Positions 26,772 to 34,921 of a DNA stretch of 64,000 bases are shown piece after piece. The first letter of the stretch is position 1, and each line of letters begins with the position of its first letter. The stretch is from assembly GCA_047633175.1 (NCBI GenBank), contig JBLIEQ010000017.1, positions 20,484 to 84,483 of the forward strand, given 5' to 3'. The notes beneath the pieces are model-generated. The model was not told the origin of the DNA, ran no database searches, and saw nothing but the letters and a program-made list of their open reading frames with translations. The DNA is from Motiliproteus sp047633175 (GTDB lineage: Bacteria; Pseudomonadota; Gammaproteobacteria; Pseudomonadales; Balneatricaceae). The translations under genes and the position numbers were made by a program.

Positions 26772-26802
26772 TGTATTTTGAACGCTGAGTGTTCAAAATA
26801 CA
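26772..26802 (+). promoter_or_regulatory. Perfect 12-bp inverted repeat just upstream of metK
   Basis: TGTATTTTGAAC (26772-26783) and its exact reverse complement GTTCAAAATACA (26791-26802) flank a 7-nt centre (gctgagt). It ends 10 bp before the AAGGAA ribosome-binding site. It may be an operator for a methionine/SAM regulator or an RNA hairpin controlling initiation; sequence alone does not decide. Confidence 0.75.
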
Positions 26803-26822
26803 TTCAATTATTAAGGAACACT

Positions 26823-27983
26823 ATGAGTAATTATTCTGTATTTACCTCCGAATCGGTTTCTGAGGGACATCCGGATAAGATGGCCGACCAGATCTCCGAT
26901 GCCATCCTGGATGCGATCCTGGCCGACGACCCCAACTCCCGCGTCGCGGTAGAGACGATGGTGAAGACCGGCATGGCGATCGTCGCCGGTGAAGTGCGTA
27001 CCTCGACCTATGTCGATCTGGAAGATATCGTCCGCAACGTCATTCTGGATATCGGCTACACCAGCTCGAATGTCGGCTTCGATGGCGCCTCTTGCGCCGT
27101 GATCAACGCCATCGGCAAGCAGTCGGTGGATATCGCCGTCGGCGTCGATGAGGCCAATGACAAGGATCTGGGCGCTGGCGACCAGGGGCTGATGTTCGGT
27201 TATGCCAGCAACGAGACCCCGGTGCTGATGCCCGCGCCTATCTATTACGCCCATCGGCTGATGGAGCGTCAGGCGCAGCTGCGCAAGACCGGCGTCCTGA
27301 CCTGGCTGCGTCCAGATGCCAAGTCACAGGTCACCCTGCGCTATGAAAACGGCCAGCCGGTCGCCATCGATGCGGTCGTAGTCTCCACCCAACATGCTCC
27401 GGGTATCAAGCAGGCCGATATCCGTGAGGCGGTGATGGAAGAGATCGTAAAGCATGTGCTGCCCGCCGAGTGGCTGCACAAGGATACCCAGTACCATATC
27501 AATCCTACGGGGCAGTTTATTATCGGTGGCCCTATGGGCGACTGCGGCCTGACCGGACGCAAGATCATCGTCGATACCTATGGCGGCATGGCCCACCACG
27601 GTGGCGGAGCCTTCTCCGGCAAGGACCCCTCCAAGGTCGATCGCTCGGCGGCCTATGCCAGCCGTTATGTGGCCAAGAATATCGTCGCCGCCGGCCTTGC
27701 CGATCGTTGTGAGATCCAGGTCTCCTACGCGATCGGCGTTGCCGAGCCGACCTCGATCAGTGTCGACACCTTCGGTACCGGAGCGCTCAGTGATGACAAG
27801 ATCGTCCAGCTGATCCGTGAGCATTTTGATCTGCGGCCCCGCGGCCTGATCGAGATGCTCGATCTCAAGCGCCCGATCTATCGTGCCACGGCGGCTTACG
27901 GTCACTTCGGTCGTGAAGAAGATGACTTTACTTGGGAGCGGACCGACAAGGCTGACGCACTGCGTCAGGCCGCCGGACTCTGA
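26823..27983 (+). CDS. metK: S-adenosylmethionine synthetase
   Basis: A 386-residue methionine adenosyltransferase. FTSESVSEGHPDKMADQISD near residue 6 binds methionine and ATP, GAGDQGLMFGYA near 119 is the methionine loop, GGPMGDCGLTGRKIIVDTYGG near 235 and GGGAFSGKDPSKVDRS near 260 hold ATP and phosphates. ATG 26823 with AAGGAA at 26813-26818 is the family start; the longer upstream frame crosses the inverted repeat. The stop is followed at once by a CTCTGA/CTCCGA tandem (27979-28005). Confidence 0.97.
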   Translation: MSNYSVFTSESVSEGHPDKMADQISDAILDAILADDPNSRVAVETMVKTGMAIVAGEVRTSTYVDLEDIVRNVILDIGYTSSNVGFDGASCAVINAIGKQSVDIAVGVDEANDKDLGAGDQGLMFGYASNETPVLMPAPIYYAHRLMERQAQLRKTGVLTWLRPDAKSQVTLRYENGQPVAIDAVVVSTQHAPGIKQADIREAVMEEIVKHVLPAEWLHKDTQYHINPTGQFIIGGPMGDCGLTGRKIIVDTYGGMAHHGGGAFSGKDPSKVDRSAAYASRYVAKNIVAAGLADRCEIQVSYAIGVAEPTSISVDTFGTGALSDDKIVQLIREHFDLRPRGLIEMLDLKRPIYRATAAYGHFGREEDDFTWERTDKADALRQAAGL

Positions 27984-28023
27984 CTCTGACTCCGACTCCG
28001 ACCCAAATTACGGGACTCTCCCC

Positions 28024-28752
28024 ATGCGTCTGACCCGCGTCTACGAACCCCAGCCCCTGATCGAAGGGGCCGAAATCTCGCTGAGTGACAGTGCGGTCCA
28101 GCATCTGGGGCGCGCGCTGCGGATGCGTCCGGGAGAGTCGGTGCTGCTGTTTGATGGGGCCGGCCATGAGCATCGGGCGGAATTGCTGGAATTGAGCAAG
28201 CGGTCGATCAGCGTGCGGGTGGGGCCTGCCAGCCAGCGCAGCCAGGAATCATCCCTGGCGATCGAGCTGGGACAGGTGATGTCTCGCGGTGAGCGGATGG
28301 ATTACGCGGTGCAGAAGGCGACTGAGCTGGGGGTGACCCGGATCCAGCCGCTGTTCAGCGAGCGTTGCGAGGTGAAACTCAGCAGCGAACGTCAGGATAA
28401 ACGGCTGCAGCACTGGCAGCAGGTGGCGATCAGCGCCTGCGAACAGTGCGGCCGCAGCCAGGTGCCGGAGATTCTGCCGCCCCTGTCGTTGTCACTCTGG
28501 CTGGCACGCACGGACGGCGAGCTCAAGCTGGTGCTGCATCCCGACGCCGCCAAACCGCTGTCGCAACGCCAGCCCCCGGCATCGGTCGACCTGCTGATCG
28601 GGCCGGAAGGCGGCCTGAGCGATCAGGAGATCGCCCAGGCCCGCGATGCCGGCTTTGAATCCCTGCAGCTCGGCCCGCGGGTACTGCGCACCGAGACCGC
28701 GCCGGTCGCGGCACTGTCAGTCTTGCAGTATCTGTGGGGCGATCTGGGCTGA
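28024..28752 (+). CDS. rsmE: 16S rRNA (uracil1498-N3)-methyltransferase RsmE
   Basis: A 242-residue SPOUT methyltransferase. The N-terminal PUA-like domain includes HLGRALRMRPGESVLLFDGAG near residue 27; the SPOUT domain has GERMDYAVQKATELGVTRIQP near 88, ERCEVKL near 117, VDLLIGPEGGLSDQE near 188 and the knot segment LGPRVLRTETAPVAALSVLQ near 217. ATG 28024 is the family start. It lies 40 bp after metK and before gshB, as in Pseudomonas-type genomes. Confidence 0.95.
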   Translation: MRLTRVYEPQPLIEGAEISLSDSAVQHLGRALRMRPGESVLLFDGAGHEHRAELLELSKRSISVRVGPASQRSQESSLAIELGQVMSRGERMDYAVQKATELGVTRIQPLFSERCEVKLSSERQDKRLQHWQQVAISACEQCGRSQVPEILPPLSLSLWLARTDGELKLVLHPDAAKPLSQRQPPASVDLLIGPEGGLSDQEIAQARDAGFESLQLGPRVLRTETAPVAALSVLQYLWGDLG

Positions 28753-28934
28753 GGCTTTTGTTTTTTTGTAGGGATGTCTTTTGTGGGTCGGACTTTAGTC
28801 CGACGATGGCTGCTCCATGCTAGCCTTGTCGGACTACTTTTTACCCACAAAACGCCGACCTACAGGCTGTTTTTTTTGTAGGTCAGGCTTCAGCCTGACG
28901 GTTTATTGTATTTTTGCTCCTGAGGAACTGTTGA
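28753..28934. repeat. 74-bp palindromic REP/MITE-like element and a second palindrome
   Basis: The rsmE-gshB gap holds a 74-bp element at 28779-28852 with terminal inverted repeats TTTTGTGGGT / ACCCACAAAA and internal GTCGGACT(TT)AGTCCGAC, then 'gtaggtcaggcttcagcctgac' (about 28878-28899), a GC-shifted variant of the same palindrome. Two T-runs after hairpins could stop transcription. No gene. Confidence 0.85.
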
Positions 28935-29885
28935 ATGAGTCTTAAACTCGGCGTGGTCATGGACCCTATTGAAGCGATCAACTATAAAAAAGACAGCACC
29001 CTGGCGATGCTGTGGGCCGCCCAGGATCGAGGCTGGGAACTCTACTATCTGGAGCAGTCCGGGCTCTATCTACAGGACGGCGTCTCTATGGGACGGATGG
29101 CGCCGCTGAGCGTCAAGCGCGACCCTTCCGACTGGTTCGAGCGGGATGACTACCAGAATCTGCCGCTGGCGGAGCTGGATGTGATCCTGATGCGCAAGGA
29201 CCCGCCCTTCGATAACGAATTTCTCTACAGCACCTATCTGCTGGAGCAGGCCGAGCGTGAAGGGGTCATGGTGGTTAATCGGCCCCAGAGTCTGCGCGAC
29301 TGCAATGAAAAGCTGTTCGCGACCCGTTTTCCGCAGTGCTGTCCACCGCTGCTGGTCAGCCGGGATGAGGCGCTGTTAAAGACATTCCATGGGGAACATC
29401 AGGACGTGATCTTTAAACCTCTGGATGGCATGGGCGGGGCATCGATCTTCAGGGTCAAGGCCGGAGATCCGAATCTGGGTGTCATTCTGGAGACGCTGAC
29501 CGGACATGGCACCCAGCAGATCATGGCGCAGCGCTTCATCCCCGAGATCGTCGATGGCGACAAGCGTATCCTGCTGATCGATGGCGAGCCGGTGGATTAC
29601 GCCCTGGCCCGCATCCCCATGCAGGGTGAAACCCGCGGTAACCTGGCTGCCGGCGGCACCGGTGTCGGTCGGCCGCTGACCGAGCGTGACCGCTGGATCT
29701 GTGCACAGGTTAAACCTATCATCCAGGAACAGGGGCTGCTGTTTGTCGGCCTGGATGTGATCGGTGATTACCTGACCGAGATCAATGTCACCAGTCCTAC
29801 CTGTATTCGCGAACTCAACGACCAGTTCGGCCTGGATATCGGCGGACAGCTGATGGATGCTATAGGCGGACGGTTAAACCGCTGA
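28935..29885 (+). CDS. gshB: Glutathione synthetase
   Basis: A 316-residue ATP-grasp ligase joining gamma-glutamylcysteine and glycine. MSLKLGVVMDPIEAINYKKDSTLAML is the typical N-terminus; VILMRKDPPFDNEFLYSTYLLE near residue 75, VIFKPLDGMGGASIFRVK near 157 (ATP-grasp phosphate loop), YALARIPMQGETRGNLAAGG near 218 and EINVTSPTCIREL near 281 (Mg ligands) are present. Its last codons (CGCTGA) begin a duplicated segment that also includes the head of the tonB gene. Confidence 0.96.
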   Translation: MSLKLGVVMDPIEAINYKKDSTLAMLWAAQDRGWELYYLEQSGLYLQDGVSMGRMAPLSVKRDPSDWFERDDYQNLPLAELDVILMRKDPPFDNEFLYSTYLLEQAEREGVMVVNRPQSLRDCNEKLFATRFPQCCPPLLVSRDEALLKTFHGEHQDVIFKPLDGMGGASIFRVKAGDPNLGVILETLTGHGTQQIMAQRFIPEIVDGDKRILLIDGEPVDYALARIPMQGETRGNLAAGGTGVGRPLTERDRWICAQVKPIIQEQGLLFVGLDVIGDYLTEINVTSPTCIRELNDQFGLDIGGQLMDAIGGRLNR

Positions 29886-29901
29886 ACGGTGGCGAGGCAC
29901 T

Positions 29902-30045
29902 ATGACCCAGGCGCTATCGAATCCGATAGAGATGCATACCCAGACGGCGGTCAGCTCGGTTGACCGCTTCGGCTTTACGCTGTTTGTGGCGGATAGATGG
30001 GATGGGCATGCGCTTGGATCGCTGAATGGCGGCGAGGCACTATGA
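29902..30045 (+). pseudogene. Truncated tandem copy of the tonB-gene 5' end
   Basis: A 47-codon frame (MTQALSNPIEMHTQTAVSSV ...) repeats residues 1-30 of the downstream TonB-family protein with one change (V to I), then diverges (ADRWDGHALGSLNGGEAL) and stops at a TGA that overlaps the real start as ATGA. The copied block begins at the gshB stop (GCTGAA-GG-GGCGAGGCACTATGACC at 29882 and 30021). It is an abortive duplication; it keeps the ribosome moving into the intact gene. Confidence 0.82.
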
Positions 30046-31016
30046 CCCAGGCGCTATCGAATCCGGTAGAGATGCATACCCAGACGGCGGTCAGTTCGGT
30101 TGACCGCTTCGGCTTTACGCTGTTTGTGGCGATCGCGGTGCATGCGCTGCTGATTCTGGGGGTGGCGTTCGATGCCGAGGAACCCGCCCCGGTGGCGACG
30201 ACGCTGGAGGTCACCCTGGCCAGTTTCTCCAGCGAACAGGCGCCAGAAAAGGCGGACTTTATCGCCCAGGATAATCAGCTTGGCAGTGGTGATTCGCAAG
30301 ACAAAGCCCTGCCCAGCAGCCGCGAAGTAGCGCCCTTTCAAAATAATGAAGCGAAGCCTGTGGCCCCCGGTATCGTCCCCAGTCAGCAGGCGTTGATTCA
30401 GCCGCCACAGCCGCGGCTGGCACCGGAGGAAGAGCCCGTCGAGGTTGCGGCACGGAAACCGCACCGCAGCGAGCAGCCGGAGCGGCTCAAGACCCAGGGC
30501 GACAGCAGCTGGAAACTGTTTGAACCTGCAGCAGAGAAACCCGCAGCAGTGGCACCGGCAGCTTCCGGGCTGAGCGCCTCGCTGCTGGCGCGGAGCCTGG
30601 AGATCGCCGGCCTCGAAGCCAGGCTGGACGACCTGCGGCAGCAGGAGGCGAATGCGCCCCGGGTGCGCCGGCTGACATCGGCCTCGACCCGGGCCTCGTT
30701 TGACGCCCGTTATCTCGACAGCTGGCGGCGTAAGGTAGAGCGGGTCGGCAATATCAACTATCCTGAACAGGCCCGGCGTCAGGACTTGCACGGCAACCTG
30801 CGCCTGCTGGTGGTACTGCGCCCCGACGGCAGCCTGGAGCGCGTGGATGTACTCAAATCATCCGGACACCCGGTGCTCGATAACGCCGCCAAACGGATTG
30901 TCCGCCTCGCCGCCCCCTATGCCGCCTTTCCTCCAGAACTGCGTAAACGCGCCGATCGGGTAGAGATCATCCGCACTTGGAAGTTCGAACGCACAAAGCT
31001 AGGGGTCAATGGCTAA
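30042..31016 (+). CDS. TonB-family energy transducer
   Basis: A 324-residue protein with one N-terminal membrane anchor (FGFTLFVAIAVHALLILGVAF, residues 25-45), a long Pro/Ala/Glu-rich periplasmic span (about 50-215) and a C-terminal TonB domain (YLDSWRRKVERVGNINYPEQ near 227, then GNLRLLVVLRPDGSLERVDV and SGHPVLDNAAKRIVRLAAPY). This matches the TonB-like gene that follows gshB in Pseudomonas. It would transmit proton-motive force from ExbBD to outer-membrane receptors; no exbBD is nearby. ATG 30042 is used because the upstream frame is a duplication remnant. Confidence 0.9.
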   Translation: MTQALSNPVEMHTQTAVSSVDRFGFTLFVAIAVHALLILGVAFDAEEPAPVATTLEVTLASFSSEQAPEKADFIAQDNQLGSGDSQDKALPSSREVAPFQNNEAKPVAPGIVPSQQALIQPPQPRLAPEEEPVEVAARKPHRSEQPERLKTQGDSSWKLFEPAAEKPAAVAPAASGLSASLLARSLEIAGLEARLDDLRQQEANAPRVRRLTSASTRASFDARYLDSWRRKVERVGNINYPEQARRQDLHGNLRLLVVLRPDGSLERVDVLKSSGHPVLDNAAKRIVRLAAPYAAFPPELRKRADRVEIIRTWKFERTKLGVNG

Positions 31017-31020
31017 TCTC

Positions 31021-31094
31021 TTTTGTAGGTCGGACTTTAGTCCGACAAGGCTGGCATGGAGCGGCCATCGTCGGACTACTTTCTACCTACAAAA
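31021..31094. repeat. 74-bp palindromic REP/MITE-like element
   Basis: Terminal inverted repeats TTTTGTAGGT (31021-31030) and ACCTACAAAA (31085-31094), with internal GTCGGACT(TT)AGTCCGAC and a spacer 'aaggctggcatggagcggcc'. It has the same length as the element at 28779-28852, whose spacer is in the opposite orientation. It lies between convergent genes. Confidence 0.9.
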
Positions 31095-31118
31095 AGCCAA
31101 CCCACAGCCTGACATCTT

Positions 31119-31988
31119 TTAAGCCCCAGGCACATAGCTTTGCTGAACGGTGCCGCTGGCGATCATCCGTGACAGGTAGCTCAGCTTGCCGGGATCCTGA
31201 TCTACGATATCGATGGTCACGCTGACGTGCTGGCAATCGATGCCGCTGTCGTTGGCTTTGAGGCCGCGAACCATGGCGTTGATTCGGGCAACCTCCGAAT
31301 GAGTGCCGGCGTGCTGCTCCAGATCGATCACCACCGCTTCAAACAACGCCGGCAGCCCCTCGTCGACCTTACAGACCAGCACCAGCTGCTTCAGGCTCAG
31401 GGTCTTGATCAGGCACTGATTTACATGCTCGCCAAAGCGCAGTTGCGCGACGCGTGCAGCCGGGGTGTTGGATTTAACGGCGGCGGGCTTGGCCGCAGGC
31501 TTGGAAACCAGGGATGTGGGTTGTGGTGAGCGCGGAGGCGAAGGTTGCCGCGCGGGGCCGGATCCTGTCAGGGCGTTGACCGTGCTATCGCTTGCGGGGG
31601 GCGGTGCCGCCAGGGGTTTGCTCAGCACCTTGATCACCTTCGCCTGCAGCGCCTCGCTGGAGAACGGCTTGCCTATGTAATCGCTGACCCCAGCCTGAAT
31701 GGCCTGAATAACATTGGCCTTATCGCCACGACTGGTGACCATCACAAAGGGGACGGTGGATCTGTGCTGTTGCCGAATCCACTGCAGCAGCTCTATCCCG
31801 GACATCTCAGGCATCTCCCAGTCACAGAGAATCAGATCATAGGCATTAGTCTTCAGCAGCTGCTGTGCTGTGCGGCCGTTGATAGCGTCCTCGACCTGCA
31901 TCCCCGGAAACTTTGCCAGCAGGGTCTTGCGCACCAGGTCGCGGATAAAGGCGGCATCATCAACGACCAGTACTCTTGCGTGTTCCAT
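31119..31988 (-). CDS. Response regulator with CheY-like receiver and uncharacterised C-terminal domain
   Basis: A 289-residue protein. Residues 1-125 are a receiver: ARVLVVDDAAFIRDLVRK with the acidic pair, phospho-acceptor Asp in LILCDWEMPEMSG near 55, the Thr/Ser switch in VMVTSRGD near 85 and Lys in YIGKPFSSE near 107. A Pro/Ala/Ser-rich linker (about 130-180) leads to a 110-residue domain (VAQLRFGEHVNQCLIKTLSL ...) with no DNA-binding helix-turn-helix that I recognise. ATG 31988 is preferred to the longer frame. It is inserted between the tonB and yqgE genes. Output is unknown. Confidence 0.8.
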   Translation of the reverse strand: MEHARVLVVDDAAFIRDLVRKTLLAKFPGMQVEDAINGRTAQQLLKTNAYDLILCDWEMPEMSGIELLQWIRQQHRSTVPFVMVTSRGDKANVIQAIQAGVSDYIGKPFSSEALQAKVIKVLSKPLAAPPPASDSTVNALTGSGPARQPSPPRSPQPTSLVSKPAAKPAAVKSNTPAARVAQLRFGEHVNQCLIKTLSLKQLVLVCKVDEGLPALFEAVVIDLEQHAGTHSEVARINAMVRGLKANDSGIDCQHVSVTIDIVDQDPGKLSYLSRMIASGTVQQSYVPGA

Positions 31989-32167
31989 GCTTCTACTCCA
32001 AACCCTATTGCGGAGAGGATACCTGAGCTGGATTCGGGTCACTAGTCTTAACGCTCTCTGCGGTTGTCAGGCAGTCGCGGGAGGCTGGCTGCAGGCGATC
32101 TTTCAGTCCGGAGGCTGTTTTCAATGCTTTGCTTGAGTCTTAACGGCGCTAGGCCGATACTTAAGCT

Positions 32168-32743
32168 ATGAAAAAACCCTCAGCAGTAATCAATCTCTGT
32201 CATCACTTTCTGATTTCGATGCCGCATCTTCGTGGCAGTAGCTTCGAGCAGACCCTGACCTATGTGTGCGAACACAGCGCAGAGGGGGCGATGGGGCTGG
32301 TGGTGAATCGGCCGCTGGACCTGAATTTCGCCCAGCTGCTGGGGCATCTGGACATGCCGATGGCGCCGATCCAGAACGGCGAGTGCCCGATCTATGCGGG
32401 CGGCCCTGTTAAGGGTGATCGCGGATTTATCCTCCATAGTCCGGTCGACCACGTCTGGGGCTCGAGCCATGCCGTCAACGAACAGCTGCATCTGACCACC
32501 TCGACCGACATCCTGATGGCGATCGCCGAAGGCCGTGGCCCGGAGAAGTATCTGATGACCCTTGGTTATGCCGGCTGGGATGCGGGGCAGCTGGAGCAGG
32601 AAATTCTGGCCAACAGCTGGTTAAGTTGTCCGGCGGATTTGGATATACTGTTTAATATTGAGCCGCAACTGCGGCTCGGCGCTGCCGCCACCAGCCTGGG
32701 CGTTAATCTCGACCTGCTGAGCACCCAGAGCGGGCATGCCTGA
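32168..32743 (+). CDS. YqgE/AlgH family protein
   Basis: A 191-residue member of the YqgE/AlgH family (UPF0301), which has the fold of a small alpha/beta domain and no proven biochemical function. FLISMPHLRGSSFEQTLTYVCEHSAEGAMGLVVNRPL at the N-terminus, YAGGPVKGDRGFILH near residue 77 and LGYAGWDAGQLEQEI near 132 are the family's conserved blocks. It precedes ruvX, as in most gammaproteobacteria. Confidence 0.93.
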   Translation: MKKPSAVINLCHHFLISMPHLRGSSFEQTLTYVCEHSAEGAMGLVVNRPLDLNFAQLLGHLDMPMAPIQNGECPIYAGGPVKGDRGFILHSPVDHVWGSSHAVNEQLHLTTSTDILMAIAEGRGPEKYLMTLGYAGWDAGQLEQEILANSWLSCPADLDILFNIEPQLRLGAAATSLGVNLDLLSTQSGHA

Positions 32744-32787
32744 CCCCTTATCACTCTTTATCACTTCACCTATAGCGAGCACCGGCT

Positions 32788-33228
32788 TTGATACTGGCAT
32801 TTGATTTTGGTACGACCCGCTTCGGTGTAGCAGTAGGAGAGGCGCTTATCGGCACGGCTAGGGCGCTTAAACCTATTCCCGCTAAAGAGGGGATTCCCGA
32901 TGTGCAGCAGATACAGGCCCTGATCGATGAATGGCAACCCGAGGCCTTCGTGGTGGGCTTGCCGCTGAATATGGATGGCAGCCTCTGTGAGATGTCCCAC
33001 CGGGCCCGCAAATTCGCCAACCGCCTGCATGCCCTCTACGATCGACCCAGTTATCTGATGGATGAGCGCCTCACCAGCCACGAAGCCAAGGGCCTACATC
33101 TGGCGGCAGGCGGGGAGCCCGACTTTAAAAAGCACTCGATGGATGGCCTGGCCGCCCAGCTGATTCTCGAAAGCTGGTTCCGGGAACCGGTGCATCTGTC
33201 CAGCCTAGAGAAATTCAAGCAGCTGTAG
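32788..33228 (+). CDS. ruvX: Holliday junction resolvase-like protein RuvX (YqgF)
   Basis: A 146-residue RNase H-fold nuclease, implicated in pre-16S rRNA 5' processing and Holliday-junction resolution. ILAFDFGTTRFGVAVGE holds the first catalytic Asp, FVVGLPLNMDGS near residue 51 the second strand, and YLMDERLTSHEAKG near 91 the DERxTS motif; SMDGLAAQLILESW near 117 gives the final Asp. The start is a TTG (32788) without a strong RBS. Confidence 0.93.
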   Translation: MILAFDFGTTRFGVAVGEALIGTARALKPIPAKEGIPDVQQIQALIDEWQPEAFVVGLPLNMDGSLCEMSHRARKFANRLHALYDRPSYLMDERLTSHEAKGLHLAAGGEPDFKKHSMDGLAAQLILESWFREPVHLSSLEKFKQL

Positions 33229-33411
33229 GCAGGATAGAGGCAGGCTCTTTGTGGGAGCCTGCCTGCAGGCGACCTTTTGACTGTTTTCCTGAAAAGATGA
33301 AAGATGAAAGATTAAAAGATTAAAAGATCGCCGGGAGCCCGGCTCCCACAGCACAGCAAATGTAGGATGTGCTGAGGAACGAACCGCATCAATGACCATA
33401 GGAATGGACAT
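33229..33411. repeat. Family-2 (GGGAGCCTGCC) repeats upstream of pyrR
   Basis: Two hairpin-forming copies of the second repeat family are present: 'gtgggagcctgcctgcaggc' at about 33251-33270 and, inverted, 'gatcgccgggagcccggctc' at about 33325-33344, joined by 'gatgaaagatgaaagattaaaagattaaaagat' simple repeats. pyrR's RBS AGGAA lies near 33399. A pyr attenuator was looked for and not recognised. Confidence 0.75.
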
Positions 33412-33915
33412 ATGCCCGAAAACATCGATGTAGAACAGCTGTTACAGCAGATGACCGCCGAGCTGAAACAGCAGCTCGCAGAGCGCAAGATCGATAATCC
33501 GCTGCTGATCGGCATCCGCAGCGGCGGTGTTTGGCTGGCCGAGCGCGTCCGGCTGCTGCTGGGGCAGACGGATCCGATCGGGATCCTGGATATCAGTTTC
33601 TACCGTGACGACTTTACCCGCATCGGTCTTAATCCCAAGGTCAAACCCTCGGCGCTGCCGGTGATGACCGAGGGCCGGGATATTATCCTCATCGATGATG
33701 TCCTGATGAGCGGCCGGACCGTGCGTGCGGCGCTGAACGAACTCTTCGATTACGGCCGGCCGGCCTCGGTACTGCTGATGACACTGCTGGACCTGCAGGC
33801 GCGCGAGCTGCCGATCCGTGCCGATATCGTCGGCAGATCCCTGTATCTGGCCGCCGACCAGCAGGTCAAGCTGTCGGGCCCCGAACCCCTGAGACTGAGC
33901 GTCCTGAACCGTTAA
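33412..33915 (+). CDS. pyrR: Bifunctional pyr regulatory protein / uracil phosphoribosyltransferase PyrR
   Basis: A 167-residue type I phosphoribosyltransferase. LLIGIRSGGVWLAERVR near residue 32 is the pyrophosphate loop and IILIDDVLMSGRTVRAALNEL near 85 is the PRPP-binding motif (DDVxxxGRT). In Pseudomonas-type genomes pyrR precedes pyrB and modulates pyrimidine gene expression. It is 19 bp upstream of pyrB. Confidence 0.95.
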   Translation: MPENIDVEQLLQQMTAELKQQLAERKIDNPLLIGIRSGGVWLAERVRLLLGQTDPIGILDISFYRDDFTRIGLNPKVKPSALPVMTEGRDIILIDDVLMSGRTVRAALNELFDYGRPASVLLMTLLDLQARELPIRADIVGRSLYLAADQQVKLSGPEPLRLSVLNR

Positions 33916-33934
33916 CCGACCTGGAAATGTTGTA

Positions 33935-34921
33935 ATGAATCCGAACTCTGGCAGCCTGCAGCTGCAACTAAACGCCCAGGGCAAGCTGCGCCACTTTCTG
34001 ACCACCGAAGGGCTCAGTACTGAGCTGCTGACCGCGATCCTGGATACCGCCGATTCTTTCGTCGATATGGGCGCCCAGTCGGTCAAGAAGGTGCCGCTGC
34101 TGCGCGGCAAGACCGTGGTTAATCTGTTCTTCGAAAACAGCACCCGCACCCGCAGTACCTTTGAGCTGGCCGCCAAACGGCTGTCGGCGGATGTCCTGAA
34201 TCTGGATATCGCCACCTCCGCGACCACCAAGGGGGAGACACTGCGCGATACCCTCTGGAACCTGGAGGCGATGCAGAGCGATATGTTTGTGGTGCGCCAT
34301 CCACACTCGGGAGCGGCGCACTTTATTGCCGAGCATGTGACCCCCAATGTCGCCATTATCAACGCCGGTGACGGTCGTCATGCCCATCCCACCCAGGCGA
34401 TGCTGGATATGCTGACCATCCGCCGCCATAAGGGCGACTTCAGTAACCTGCGGGTCGCCATCGTCGGTGATGCCCTGCATTCGCGAGTAGCGCGCTCGCA
34501 GATCCATGCGCTCAATACATTGGGTGCCGCCGAGGTGCGACTGATCGCCCCCAAGACCCTGCTGCCCACCGAGATCGACAGCCTGGGCGTCAAGGTCTAC
34601 AGCGACCTGAACAAAGGGCTCAAGGATGTGGATGTGGTGATCATGCTGCGGCTGCAGCTCGAACGGATGAAGAGCGCCTTCCTGCCCTCCCAGGCGGAGT
34701 TTTATAAGCTCTTCGGGCTCACTCGGGAGCGGCTGGCGGTGGCCAACCCCGATGCGATTGTTATGCATCCGGGGCCCATCAATCGGGGCGTCGAGATCGA
34801 ATCCGAAGTGGCCGATGGTGCCCAGTCGCTGATCCTCAAGCAGGTCGGTTACGGCATCGCGACCCGAATGGCGGTGATGTCCATGGCGATGAGCGGCCAG
34901 CAACAACAGCACTCAGACTGA
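33935..34921 (+). CDS. pyrB: Aspartate carbamoyltransferase catalytic subunit
   Basis: A 328-residue ATCase catalytic chain with the extended N-terminus of the Pseudomonas type. FFENSTRTRSTFELAAKRL near residue 63 binds carbamoyl phosphate, VVRHPHSGAAHF near 118, INAGDGRHAHPTQAMLD near 146, IVGDALHSRVARS near 176 and IVMHPGPINRGVEI near 282 complete the active site. No pyrI is present; in this enzyme class PyrC' supports the holoenzyme. The C-terminal residues (SGQQQQHSD) and stop form the start of a tandem repeat array that fills the gap to pyrC'. Confidence 0.96.
   Translation: MNPNSGSLQLQLNAQGKLRHFLTTEGLSTELLTAILDTADSFVDMGAQSVKKVPLLRGKTVVNLFFENSTRTRSTFELAAKRLSADVLNLDIATSATTKGETLRDTLWNLEAMQSDMFVVRHPHSGAAHFIAEHVTPNVAIINAGDGRHAHPTQAMLDMLTIRRHKGDFSNLRVAIVGDALHSRVARSQIHALNTLGAAEVRLIAPKTLLPTEIDSLGVKVYSDLNKGLKDVDVVIMLRLQLERMKSAFLPSQAEFYKLFGLTRERLAVANPDAIVMHPGPINRGVEIESEVADGAQSLILKQVGYGIATRMAVMSMAMSGQQQQHSD

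Noticed and set aside
26690..26822. SAM riboswitch upstream of metK
   Set aside because: Only a simple 12-bp dyad is present; no multi-helix SAM-I/II core could be drawn by eye.
33229..33411. pyr attenuator or PyrR-binding leader
   Set aside because: The hairpins there belong to the genome-wide family-2 repeat, and no leader peptide or anti-terminator pairing was found.
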